A DNA stretch of 64,000 nt from Solirubrobacter deserti. GTDB lineage: Bacteria; Actinomycetota; Thermoleophilia; Solirubrobacterales; Solirubrobacteraceae. The translations under genes and the position numbers were made by a program. Within the stretch, counting starts at the first letter, position 1, and every line of letters starts with the position of its first letter. This document shows, in pieces, positions 36,717 to 44,670 of this stretch. The DNA is taken from contig NZ_QPKJ02000006.1 of NCBI RefSeq assembly GCF_003344625.1, positions 372,001-436,000 on the forward strand. Direction: 5' to 3'. The notes under the pieces are model-generated. The model had not been told where the DNA came from and did not search any database. It saw nothing but the letters and a program-made list of their open reading frames with translations.

Positions 36717-37460
36717 ATGCCGGAACTGCCAGAGGCGGAGCGGGCGCGAGCCCAGATCGAAAAGGTGCTGGGCCGCGAGATCGTCGCCGTCGACGACCGT
36801 GACACGTACGTCTGCCGCCCGCACGCGCCGGGCGAGATCGCCGCCGCGCTGATCGGCCGCAGGCTCACCGCCGCCCACCGGCGCGGGAAGTTCCTGTGGG
36901 CGGAGACCGACGGCGGGCCGGACCTGGGCCTCCATCTGGGCATGGCGGGCCGCATCCTCATCGACGAGGCGCCGCACGAGCCGTGGGACCGCTTCGCGCT
37001 CGAGTTCGCGGACGGCAGCCGGATGGCGCTGCGCGACAAGCGACGGCTCGGCCGCGCGCTCATCGAACCCGATTTCGGACACATCGGCCCGGACGCCGCA
37101 CTGATCTCGCGCGACGCCTTCCGCGAGCGGGTGGGACGGGGCACGATGGCCCTCAAGGCCCGCCTGCTCGACCAGAAGTCGCTCTCCGGCGTCGGCAACC
37201 TGCTCGCCGATCAGACGCTGTGGCAGGCGCGGCTGTCTCCCCAGCGAGTCTCCGGCGAGCTGACCGCCGAGGAGCTCGACCACCTGCGCCGCGTCCTGCG
37301 AGCCGCCACCCGCGACGCCATCAAGAAGGGCGGCGTCCACACCGGCGCCTTCATCAAGCACCGCAAGCGCGGCGCGCCGTGCCCGCGGTGCGGGACCACG
37401 CTGGAACGCGCGACGATCGGCGGGCGGACGACGTTCTGGTGCCCTTCGTGTCAAACATGA
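36717..37460 (+). CDS. Fpg/Nei family DNA glycosylase (MutM-like)
   Basis: 247 aa. MPELPE at the start supplies the catalytic Pro2 and Glu3. RRGKFLW carries the conserved lysine, HLGMAGRIL follows, and KSLSGVGNLLADQTLW is the helix-two-turn-helix region. The C-terminal zinc finger is CPRCG ... FWCPSC. The enzyme removes oxidised bases such as 8-oxoguanine and cuts the abasic site. It is shorter than E. coli MutM (~270 aa) and has Ala where most have Val after MPELPE, so it may be one of the actinobacterial Fpg-like paralogues rather than the main MutM. Confidence 0.88.
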   Translation: MPELPEAERARAQIEKVLGREIVAVDDRDTYVCRPHAPGEIAAALIGRRLTAAHRRGKFLWAETDGGPDLGLHLGMAGRILIDEAPHEPWDRFALEFADGSRMALRDKRRLGRALIEPDFGHIGPDAALISRDAFRERVGRGTMALKARLLDQKSLSGVGNLLADQTLWQARLSPQRVSGELTAEELDHLRRVLRAATRDAIKKGGVHTGAFIKHRKRGAPCPRCGTTLERATIGGRTTFWCPSCQT

Positions 37461-37467
37461 CCAGGAA

Positions 37468-37481
37468 CGGTTGATCAACCG
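37468..37481. promoter_or_regulatory. 14-bp perfect palindrome before the FIST remnant
   Basis: CGGTTGATCAACCG is fully self-complementary and ends 4 bases before the ATG at 37486. It sits where a repressor would block a leaderless promoter. No candidate binding protein is adjacent. Confidence 0.4.
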
Positions 37482-37485
37482 GGCG

Positions 37486-37872
37486 ATGACTGCTCAGCGC
37501 TGGGTGGGCGTCGGCCGGTCGGCCGACACGGATTCGGCCACGGCCGGAGCCGCGGCGCGTGCCACCGCGCTCGACGGCCGCGACGACACCCGCCTGCTCG
37601 TGGTCTTCGCCTCCCCCGCGCACGACCTGGACGCGCGGCTCGCCGGCGTCGGGGACGACGTGCCGGTGGTCGGCTGCTCGACCGCGGGTGAGATCGCCAC
37701 CGACGGCCCGGGCGACCGCGGCGTGGTCGTGCTCGCGCTCGGCGGGGCGGGCTTCTCGGTCTGCACGGCGGTCGCGACGGGCGCCTCCGCCCGGCTGCGC
37801 GAGCTCGGCTGCGGGCTCGGGCAGGGCTACCTGTTCGCGCGCCCGGCCGAGACCCTGCTCACGGCCGTGTGA
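37486..37872 (+). pseudogene. FIST-domain N-terminus joined in frame to the tail of an EAL domain (internal deletion remnant)
   Basis: 128 aa. Residues 1-~95 (RWVGVGRSADTDSATAG, LLVVFASPAHDLDARLAGV, PVVGCSTAGEIATDG, VVVLALGGAGFSV) are the start of a FIST sensory domain. The last ~28 residues, LRELGCGLGQGYLFARP and following, are the end of a c-di-GMP phosphodiesterase EAL domain. The rest of FIST and the usual GGDEF/EAL modules are missing, as if ~2 kb were deleted in frame. The frame is open, so a short protein could still be made, but neither domain would fold fully. It overlaps the convergent glycosyltransferase by 14 bases. Confidence 0.7.
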
Positions 37873-38971
37873 GGCGCTCGACGGCGTCGGCGGCCTTCGC
37901 CACGCCGCCCTCGGCGCGCACCGTCTGTCGGAGCTCGCGCACGCGCGGTGCGCAGGCGCGCGCCTCGCTCACCGCCTCGCGGATCGGTTTGTCCCCCAGC
38001 TGCACGCCCGCGCCGATGGCCTCGAGCGTGGCGGCGTTCTGGAACTGGTCGACCGCCTGCGGGGCAGCGACGACCGGCACGCCGTACCAGAGCGCCTCGT
38101 TCGCGCCGCCCATGCCCGCGTGGGTGATGAACACGTCGGCATGCTCGAGGACGTCGAGCTGCGGCTGGGTGCGCTTGGCGTCGACGGTGTCCGGGAGCGC
38201 CGCCGGGTCGACCTTGCCGGTGGCGATCACGACGCGGTGGTCGCGGCTGAGCTCGTCCGCGAAGGCCGTGTACAGGTCACCGCGGTCGGTGTAGGCGGTG
38301 CCGAAGGAGACGTAGACGAGCGGCGCGTCGCCGGGCGGCGGTGTCCAGCCCTGCCGGCGTGCCTCGTCGATGGCGGGGCCGGCGAACACGTAGCGGTCAC
38401 TGACGCGGTCCGCGTTCGGCTGGAGCGCTCTCGGGATCAGCACCACGCAGGCCTCCGGGCGGCCGAGGAACGCCTGCGCGTCCAGTTGCACGCCGTGGTC
38501 GTCGAGCCAGGTGCGCAGGGTCGCGAAGTAGCGCGCTCCGGAGGGCGAGGCCTTCAGCGCGTCGTAGAACTCGGCCATCTCCTCCTCGTAGCCCTCCCAC
38601 GCGACCGAGGCGGGCGAGAGCTGCACGGCGGGGACATCCCACTCGTGCGCGGCGGCGTGGCCCGCGAAGCCGCCGATGTCGTACAGGACGGCGTCGTGCG
38701 GTTCGAGTCGCTCGATGGTCGGCAGCGTCGCGATCGCGTCGTCGAGGAACACCTGCATCGCCTCGCCCGGGTCCTCCGGCCAGGGCTCGTCGCCGAGCGG
38801 CATGACCGTCTCGTGGCCGACGACGGTCGCTCCCGTCGGCTCGACCAGCGCGCGATGGCGCTCGCCGACGACGTACGTGACGTGGTGGCCACGGCGGACG
38901 AGCTCGGCGATCACGGCCAGGCTCGGGTAGATGTGGCTGGGCGCGCTCACCCCTGCCATCAGAAGGCGCAT
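37859..38971 (-). CDS. Family 1 glycosyltransferase (MGT/UGT type)
   Basis: 370 aa GT-B enzyme. The N-terminal half begins MRLLMAGVSAPSHIYPSLAVIAELVRRGHHVTYV. The C-terminal donor-binding motif reads VFITHAGMGGANEALWYGVPVVAAPQAVDQFQNA, the bacterial counterpart of the plant/macrolide UGT signature (HxG, Q, D-Q). YVSFGTAY is also typical. It should transfer a sugar from a nucleotide donor to a small hydrophobic acceptor such as a macrolide or other secondary metabolite. The acceptor is unknown and no biosynthetic cluster is nearby. Confidence 0.88.
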   Translation of the reverse strand: MRLLMAGVSAPSHIYPSLAVIAELVRRGHHVTYVVGERHRALVEPTGATVVGHETVMPLGDEPWPEDPGEAMQVFLDDAIATLPTIERLEPHDAVLYDIGGFAGHAAAHEWDVPAVQLSPASVAWEGYEEEMAEFYDALKASPSGARYFATLRTWLDDHGVQLDAQAFLGRPEACVVLIPRALQPNADRVSDRYVFAGPAIDEARRQGWTPPPGDAPLVYVSFGTAYTDRGDLYTAFADELSRDHRVVIATGKVDPAALPDTVDAKRTQPQLDVLEHADVFITHAGMGGANEALWYGVPVVAAPQAVDQFQNAATLEAIGAGVQLGDKPIREAVSEARACAPRVRELRQTVRAEGGVAKAADAVERLTRP

Positions 38972-38976
38972 TGCCG

Positions 38977-38982
38977 TAGTTT
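38977..38982 (+). promoter_or_regulatory. Leaderless -10 box of the cupredoxin gene
   Basis: TAGTTT lies six bases before the ATG at 38989, inside a 17-bp gap between two divergent start codons. A transcript would begin at or next to the A of the ATG. Confidence 0.5.
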
Positions 38983-38988
38983 GTCGGC

Positions 38989-39393
38989 ATGCCGTCGCTT
39001 CCGTACCGCCGCCTGCTCGTGGGCGCGCTCGCGCTGTCCCTGGTTCCCGTCAGCTCCGCCCTCGCCGGAGGGACGGTCAAGGTGACGATGGACGAGTTCA
39101 CGCTCAAGTCCAGCCCGAAGTCGGTCAGCGCGGGCAAGGTCGTGTTCGACGCGCGCAACGACGGCGCCGACCGGCACGAGCTGGTCGTCCTGCGGACCAG
39201 CACCGCGGCGTCCAAGCTGCCCCAGAGCGGCGGGCGGGCGAGCGAGAAGGGCCGCGTGGGCGACACCGGCGTGTTCGCCGGCGGGAAGTCCAAGAAGCTC
39301 ACGGTGACGCTGAAGAAGGGCCACTACGTGCTCGTCTGCAACCTTCCCGGCCACTACGCGGGCGGCATGCGGGCGGACTTCACCGTGAAGTGA
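38989..39393 (+). CDS. Secreted cupredoxin-like protein
   Basis: 134 aa. Signal peptide residues 1-26 (RRLLVGALALSLVPVSSALA). The mature domain is a small plastocyanin-like beta-barrel: FDARNDGADRHELVVL supplies the first histidine, and YVLVCNLPGHYAGGM supplies Cys, His and Met, a complete type 1 copper site. It would act outside the cell as an electron carrier or copper binder. The stop overlaps the next gene as GTGA. Confidence 0.85.
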   Translation: MPSLPYRRLLVGALALSLVPVSSALAGGTVKVTMDEFTLKSSPKSVSAGKVVFDARNDGADRHELVVLRTSTAASKLPQSGGRASEKGRVGDTGVFAGGKSKKLTVTLKKGHYVLVCNLPGHYAGGMRADFTVK

Positions 39394-40121
39394 CCGACCA
39401 CTTCGCCGGCGACGTCGCGAGGCGCTACGACGAGAGCTCTGCGGCGATGTTCGCGGCGGAGGTCGTCGAGCCGGCGGTCGACGTGCTGGCGTCGCTGGCC
39501 GGCGACGGCCGGGCGCTGGAGTTCGGCATCGGCACGGGGCGGATCGCGCTGCCGCTGGCCGCGCGCGGCGTGCCGGTGGCGGGGATCGACCTGTCGGAGG
39601 CGATGGTCGCGGACCTGCGCCGCAAGGAGGGCGGTGCGGCGCTGGACGTGGTCGTCGGCTCGTTCGCGGATGCGCAGGTGGACGGGGAGTTCTCGCTCGT
39701 CTACCTGGTCTTCAACACGATCGGCAACCTGACGAGCCAGTCGGAGCAGGTCGCGTGCTTCGCCAACGCGGCCCGCCACCTCGCGCGCGGCGGGCACTTC
39801 GTCATCGAGGTCGGCGTCCCCGACCTGCGCTCGTTGCCCGTGGGCCAGACCGGGGTCGTATTCGCGATGGACGAGGACCACTGGGGCATCGACGAGTACG
39901 ACGTCGCCAACCAGGGGCTGATCTCCCACCACTTCGAGCGGGTGGACGGCGAGCTGCGGCGCAACTCGATCCCGTTCCGCTATGTGTGGCCCGCCGAGCT
40001 GGACCTGATGGCCCGGCTCGCCGGGATGGAGCTGCGCCGGCGCTGGGAGGACTGGACCCGCTCGCCGTTCACGAGCGAATCGCGCCAACACGTCTCGGTC
40101 TGGCGCAAGCCACCCGGTTGA
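39390..40121 (+). CDS. Class I SAM-dependent methyltransferase
   Basis: 243 aa, GTG start overlapping the cupredoxin stop. SAM-binding motif I is ALEFGIGTGRIALPLAARG, followed by VAGIDLSEAMV and VYLVFNTIGNLTSQSEQ. The segment YDESSAAMF and the C-terminal FRYVWPAELDLMARLAGMELRRRWEDW are typical of a widespread actinobacterial group of small-molecule methyltransferases. The acceptor is unknown. Its coupling to a copper protein is unusual but may be only positional. Confidence 0.85.
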   Translation: MTDHFAGDVARRYDESSAAMFAAEVVEPAVDVLASLAGDGRALEFGIGTGRIALPLAARGVPVAGIDLSEAMVADLRRKEGGAALDVVVGSFADAQVDGEFSLVYLVFNTIGNLTSQSEQVACFANAARHLARGGHFVIEVGVPDLRSLPVGQTGVVFAMDEDHWGIDEYDVANQGLISHHFERVDGELRRNSIPFRYVWPAELDLMARLAGMELRRRWEDWTRSPFTSESRQHVSVWRKPPG

Positions 40122-40134
40122 CGTCCGCCCGCCG

Positions 40135-40152
40135 TGCGAACATACGTTCGCA
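40135..40152. promoter_or_regulatory. LexA-like SOS box
   Basis: TGCGAACATACGTTCGCA is a perfect 7-bp inverted repeat around ATAC and matches the Gram-positive/actinobacterial LexA core GAAC-N4-GTTC with its flanking C/G. It overlaps the A of the ATG at 40152. A TTGACG hexamer at 40118-40123 could be the -35 element, so repressor would cover the start of a leaderless transcript. Confidence 0.65.
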
Positions 40153-40502
40153 TGACCAGCGACGGCTCCGCTCACACCCGCCTGCGCCGCGCCATCCAGG
40201 CGGGCAACCTCGCGATCATCCACGTCACCGCCGCCGAGCTCGGCTACATCACGCTGCGCGACGCCCTCGGCATCCTGATGGTCATCGAGCGCGAAGCCGA
40301 GGAGCGCTTCGACGCCGCGGCGGTGCGCTGGGCGGGACGGTTGGCCCTGGAGACGCCGGATCTGCAGCTGGCCGAGCTGGCGGGCGCGCTGGAGTCACTG
40401 GACGCGCTTCCCGACGAGCACGCCCAACGGGTCCTGTTCGGGCTGGCCGAGCGCGCCCGACCGCTCGCGCGCAAGCGCGCGGCGCCGCCATCGGTCACTT
40501 GA
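40152..40502 (+). CDS. Small helical protein under a LexA-like box
   Basis: 116 aa from the ATG at 40152. A GTG at 40134 is possible but would put the LexA-like repeat inside the gene. The protein is all-helical by composition (HTRLRRAIQAGNLAIIHVTAAELGYITLRDALGILMVIEREAEERFDAAAVRWAGRLALE), with no membrane helix and a basic tail. I do not recognise a characterised family. Its position directly under a damage-type operator and just before a helicase suggests a role in the DNA damage response. This is inference from context. Confidence 0.7.
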   Translation: MTSDGSAHTRLRRAIQAGNLAIIHVTAAELGYITLRDALGILMVIEREAEERFDAAAVRWAGRLALETPDLQLAELAGALESLDALPDEHAQRVLFGLAERARPLARKRAAPPSVT

Positions 40503-40521
40503 CCACCGTATGGGTGGTCAA
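40499..40521. repeat. 9-bp inverted repeat between the SOS-box gene and the helicase gene
   Basis: TTGACCACC (40499-40507) and GGTGGTCAA (40513-40521) are exact complements around a 5-base loop and overlap the stop codon at 40500-40502. With no T-tract it is either a weak terminator or an operator for the helicase, whose ATG is 39 bases downstream. Confidence 0.45.
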
Positions 40522-40559
40522 CTGACGGCGCGCGGCGCGGCCCTTCCATACTGGACGGC

Positions 40560-43097
40560 ATGACCGCCGGCGGCCTCGTCGACGCCCTTCCGCGCGACAA
40601 CGACCCTGACGCCCTGTACGAGGCGTTCATGGCGTGGAGCGAGGAGCAGGGGCTCACCCTCTATCCGCACCAGGAAGAGGCCGCGATCGAGCTCTTCAGC
40701 GGCAACAACGTGGTGCTCGCCACGCCGACCGGCAGCGGGAAGTCGATGGTGGCGATCGCGGCGCACTTCGCGGCCATGGCGGCGGACGAGATCACGTACT
40801 ACACGGCGCCGATCAAGGCGCTCGTGTCCGAGAAGTTCTTCGCGCTGTGCGCGATCTTCGGCGCCGAGAACGTGGGCATGCTCACGGGCGACGCGTCGGT
40901 GAACCCGCGCGCGCCGATCATCTGCTGCACGGCCGAGGTGCTCGCGAACATCGCGCTGCGCGAGGGCCCGGACGCGGACATCGGCCAGGTCGTGATGGAC
41001 GAGTTCCACTTCTACGCCGAGCCGCAGCGCGGCTGGGCGTGGCAGGTGCCGCTGCTCACGCTCCCGCAGGCGCAGTTCCTGCTGATGAGCGCGACGCTCG
41101 GCGACGTGAGCGACCTGCGCGAGGACCTCACGCGCCGCACGAACCGCGAGACCGCGCTGGTCGACACCGCCGAGCGGCCCGTCCCGCTCCACTTCACGTG
41201 GTCGCTCGAGCCGCTGCACGAGCTGCTCGAGGACCTCGTCAAGGCCGACCAGGCGCCGGTCTACGTCGTGCACTTCACGCAGGCCTCCGCCCTGGAACGC
41301 GCGCAGTCCCTGCTGTCGGCGAAGCTCTGCACGCGCGAGGAGCGCGACCAGATCGCCGAGGCCATCGGCGCCTTCCGCTTCACCGCCGGTTTCGGCAAGA
41401 CGCTGTCCCGCCTGGTCCGCGCCGGGATCGGCGTCCACCACGCCGGCATGCTGCCCCGCTACCGGCGGCTCGTCGAGCAGCTCGCGCAGACCGGCCTGCT
41501 GAAGGTCGTCGCGGGCACGGACACGCTCGGCGTCGGCATCAACGTCCCGATCCGCACGGTCGTCTTCACGGGCCTGGCCAAGTTCGACGGCACCAACCAC
41601 CGCATCCTGAAGGCGCGCGAGTTCCACCAGATCGCGGGCCGCGCCGGCCGGGCGGGCTTCGACACGTCCGGGTACGTCGTGGTCCAAGCACCAGAGCACA
41701 CGATCGAGAACGCGCGCCGGCTCGCGAAGGCCGGCGACGACCCCGTCAAGAAGAAGCGCGTGCAGAAGGTCAAGGCGCCCGAGGGCGCGGTCAGCTGGAC
41801 CGAGGAGACGTTCGAGCGGCTCCGCCACGCCACGCCGGAGAGCCTCGTCTCCCGCATGCGCGTCAACCATGCCGTGATCCTCAACGTGATCAACCAGCGC
41901 GGCGATTCCGACGAGCTGCTGCGCAACCTGATCGAGGACAGCCACGAGGACGCACGCGGCAAGGACCGGTTGCTCAACCAGGCGGAGTCGCTCAAGGAGG
42001 AGCTGCTGGCGTCGGGCGTGCTCGAGCGCCTGGACCCGCCCGACGAGGACGGCCGCACGCTCGAGCTCGCGCCCGCCCTGCAACAGGACTTCGCGCTCAA
42101 CCAGCCGCTCGCCTCGTTCGCGCTCGCCGCCTTCGACCAGATCGACCCGTACTCGGAGACGTTCACGCTGGACGTGCTCTCCGTCGTCGAGGCGATCCTC
42201 GACGACCCGTTCCCGGTCCTCATGGCGCAGTCGAAGATGGCCCGCGGCGAGGCCGTCCAGCAGATGAAGGCCGAAGGCATCGAGTACGAGGAGCGCATGG
42301 AGCTGCTGGAGGAGGTCACCTACCCCAAGCCGCTCGAGGAGCCGCTGTTCCACGCGCTGGCGCAGTACCGCGAGACGCACCCGTGGGTGTCCGAGGAGGA
42401 CCTGTCCCCCAAGTCGGTCGTGCGCGACCTGTACGAGAACGGCATGACGTTCAGCGAGTTCATCGCGCACTACGGCGTGATGCGCTCCGAGGGCGCCGTC
42501 CTGCGCTACCTGAGCGACACCTACCGCGCACTCAGACAGACGGTCCCCGACCGCCACAAGACCGATGAGCTGGACGACATCGTCGAATGGCTCGGCGAGA
42601 TGATCCGCCAGACCGACTCGTCCCTGCTGGACGAGTGGGAGGCGCTGACCGACCCCGAGTCCGTGCAGCGCGCCGCCGAGGCCGTCGCGGCCGGCGAGGA
42701 GCTCGCGCCGGTGCGCCCGATCAGTGCCAACGCGCGCGCGTTCCGCGTGATGGTGCGCAACGCGATGTTCCAGAAGGTCCAGCTCGCGTCCCGCGACCAC
42801 TTCCAGCGCCTCGCCGCGCTCGAAGGCGGCGAGCGCCCGCCGATGAAGGCCAACGACTGGGAGGAGGCGCTCGGCGCCTACTGGGACGAGCACGAGGAGC
42901 TCGACGCCGGCCCGAACGCCCGCAGCCCCGAGCTGTTCATCGTCGACACGTCGAACCCGCGGCTCTGGACCGTGCGCCAGATCATCAACGACCCCGAGGG
43001 CAACCACGACTGGGCGATCGTCGCCACCGTGGACCTCGACGCGTCCGACGCGGCCGGCGAGCCCGTGATCCGGACCCAGTCCTTCGCATGCGGGTAG
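40560..43097 (+). CDS. Ski2-like DEAD/DEAH-box helicase with DUF3516-type C-terminus
   Basis: 845 aa. Motif I is ATPTGSGKS (residues 54-62), motif II DEFH (147-150, unusual for DExH), motif III SATLGD and motif VI QIAGRAGRAG. This RAGRAG pattern is typical of Ski2/Mtr4/Hel308-type helicases. The ~400-residue C-terminal region (MRVNHAVILNVINQRGDSDELLRNLIEDS, then the HFQRLAALEGGERPPMKANDWEEAL end) matches the actinobacterial DUF3516 arrangement. It probably unwinds RNA or structured nucleic acid. Expression might be tied to the LexA-like box 400 bp upstream if the small gene and helicase are co-transcribed. Confidence 0.9.
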   Translation: MTAGGLVDALPRDNDPDALYEAFMAWSEEQGLTLYPHQEEAAIELFSGNNVVLATPTGSGKSMVAIAAHFAAMAADEITYYTAPIKALVSEKFFALCAIFGAENVGMLTGDASVNPRAPIICCTAEVLANIALREGPDADIGQVVMDEFHFYAEPQRGWAWQVPLLTLPQAQFLLMSATLGDVSDLREDLTRRTNRETALVDTAERPVPLHFTWSLEPLHELLEDLVKADQAPVYVVHFTQASALERAQSLLSAKLCTREERDQIAEAIGAFRFTAGFGKTLSRLVRAGIGVHHAGMLPRYRRLVEQLAQTGLLKVVAGTDTLGVGINVPIRTVVFTGLAKFDGTNHRILKAREFHQIAGRAGRAGFDTSGYVVVQAPEHTIENARRLAKAGDDPVKKKRVQKVKAPEGAVSWTEETFERLRHATPESLVSRMRVNHAVILNVINQRGDSDELLRNLIEDSHEDARGKDRLLNQAESLKEELLASGVLERLDPPDEDGRTLELAPALQQDFALNQPLASFALAAFDQIDPYSETFTLDVLSVVEAILDDPFPVLMAQSKMARGEAVQQMKAEGIEYEERMELLEEVTYPKPLEEPLFHALAQYRETHPWVSEEDLSPKSVVRDLYENGMTFSEFIAHYGVMRSEGAVLRYLSDTYRALRQTVPDRHKTDELDDIVEWLGEMIRQTDSSLLDEWEALTDPESVQRAAEAVAAGEELAPVRPISANARAFRVMVRNAMFQKVQLASRDHFQRLAALEGGERPPMKANDWEEALGAYWDEHEELDAGPNARSPELFIVDTSNPRLWTVRQIINDPEGNHDWAIVATVDLDASDAAGEPVIRTQSFACG

Positions 43098-43882
43098 CGC
43101 TCGACGGCGGCCCGTACGGGGTCGCGGCCAGCCCGGACGGCGCCCTGTGGGTCACGCTCACCGAGGCCGGCGAGATCGCACGGGTCACCACCGACGGCGA
43201 GGTCACCCGCCACCGCGCGGGCAAGAAGCCGATGCAGATCACGCCGCGCGGCTGGTTCACGTTCGCCGGCGGCGTCGGCCGCATCACGCCCGACGGCCTC
43301 GTCACGACCACGAAGGTGGTCGGTTCGCCCTACGGGATCGTCGAGGGCCCCGACAACGCCGTCTGGTTCACCGCCGAGAACACGATCGGCCGCTTCAACG
43401 GCAAGTTCGCGTGGTTCGGCGCGCCCTCCACGCCCGCGATGATCGCCGCCGGCCCCGACGGCGCGCTGTGGTTCACGCTCAACGCGACGAGCGCCGTCGG
43501 CCGCATCACGCCCGACGGCGCGATGACCGTCCGCGAGCTGCCCACCCGCGACGCCGGCCCGGTCGGCATCTGCGGCACCCACGACGCCGTCTGGTTCACC
43601 GAGCTGCTCGCGAACCAGCTCGGCCGGGTCGGCGTCGACGACGTCGTGCAGGAGCTCCCGCTGGCCGAAGGCGCCAAGCCGCACGCCGTCATCCCCGCAC
43701 AGGCCGACGGCGTCTGGGTGAGCCTGTGGGGCGCGCACGCGATCGCGCACGTCTCCGATGACGGCGACTACGCCGAGATCCCGCTGGACCCGGGCGCCGA
43801 GCCGCACGGCATGGCGGTCGGCGCGGACGGCGCGCTGTGGGTAGCCTGCGAGGCCGGCTACCTCGAGCGCATCGGCCAATGA
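43088..43882 (+). CDS. Virginiamycin B lyase-like beta-propeller
   Basis: 264 aa made of repeated ~40-residue blades (GPYGVAASPDGALWVTLTEAGEIARVTTDG; SPYGIVEGPDNAVWFTAENTIGRF; AMIAAGPDGALWFTLNATSAVGRITPDG; and so on). This is the Vgb/SMP-30-like seven-bladed propeller pattern. True Vgb enzymes linearise streptogramin B. The late EPHGMAVGADGALWV histidine is in the expected place for the catalytic region, but many propellers with this look have no lyase activity. It overlaps the helicase end by 10 bases and the next methyltransferase by 4. Confidence 0.8.
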   Translation: MRVALDGGPYGVAASPDGALWVTLTEAGEIARVTTDGEVTRHRAGKKPMQITPRGWFTFAGGVGRITPDGLVTTTKVVGSPYGIVEGPDNAVWFTAENTIGRFNGKFAWFGAPSTPAMIAAGPDGALWFTLNATSAVGRITPDGAMTVRELPTRDAGPVGICGTHDAVWFTELLANQLGRVGVDDVVQELPLAEGAKPHAVIPAQADGVWVSLWGAHAIAHVSDDGDYAEIPLDPGAEPHGMAVGADGALWVACEAGYLERIGQ

Positions 43883-44670
43883 GCTTCTTCGCGATCGCCG
43901 CCGGCCACTACGACCGCCACATCGGACGTTACGGCCCGGCGCTCGCGCAGCGCCTGATCGAGGCAGCCGGAGTTCGTGCCGGCGAGCACGTCCTCGACGT
44001 GGGTTGCGGCCCGGGCGCGCTGACCGCCGCCCTCCTCCACCACGGCGCACAGGTCACGGCGATCGACCCGTCCGAGCCGTTCGTGAGCGCCTGCGCCGAG
44101 CGCAACCCCGCCGCGGACGTGCACCAGGGCGCGGCCGAACAGCTCCCGTTCCAGGACGACGCGTTCGACGCGGTGCTCGCCCAGCTGGTCGTGAACTTCA
44201 TGCGCGACGCGCCCGCCGGCGTGCGCGAGATGGCCCGCGTGAGCCGCGGTACCGTGGCCGCGGCGGTGTGGGACTACCGCGACGGCATGACGATCCTGCG
44301 CCGGTTCTGGGACGCCGCTCGTACGGTCGACCCGGACGCCGGCGACGAGAGCCAGATGCCCTACTGCAGCCCGGACGAGCTCGCCGGGCTGTGGCGCGGC
44401 GCCCTCGACGACGTGCGTGTCACGGAGACCACCGTGCAGGCGAGCTACAGCGGCTTCGAGGACCTGTGGGCGCCGCTTGAATCGGGCGTCGCGCCGTCCG
44501 GCGCCTTCACCGTCGCGCTGGACGAGGAGCGGCGCGCACGTCTCAAGCAGGAGTTCCGCACCCGCCTGGCCGTGGGCGATGAGCCGTTCACCCTCACCGC
44601 CCGCGCGTGGATCGTCGTCGGCCGCAGCTACGCGCTGGCCGCGCGCACCGCGCCCGTCGCCTCCTCGTAG
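43879..44670 (+). CDS. UbiE/class I SAM-dependent methyltransferase
   Basis: 263 aa. HVLDVGCGPGALTAALLHHGAQVTAIDPSEPFV is a textbook SAM motif I/II region. FDAVLAQLVVNFMRDAPAGVREMARVSRGTVAAAVWDY is the motif typical of Methyltransf_11 proteins. The ATG overlaps the propeller stop as ATGA. Substrate unknown. The 3' end overlaps the convergent FUSC gene by 43 bases, an unusually long overlap. Confidence 0.87.
   Translation: MSFFAIAAGHYDRHIGRYGPALAQRLIEAAGVRAGEHVLDVGCGPGALTAALLHHGAQVTAIDPSEPFVSACAERNPAADVHQGAAEQLPFQDDAFDAVLAQLVVNFMRDAPAGVREMARVSRGTVAAAVWDYRDGMTILRRFWDAARTVDPDAGDESQMPYCSPDELAGLWRGALDDVRVTETTVQASYSGFEDLWAPLESGVAPSGAFTVALDEERRARLKQEFRTRLAVGDEPFTLTARAWIVVGRSYALAARTAPVASS

Noticed and set aside
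43088..43882. Calling the propeller protein a proven streptogramin lyase
   Set aside because: The repeat pattern fits Vgb-like propellers, but the full catalytic set cannot be confirmed by eye and many such proteins are not lyases.
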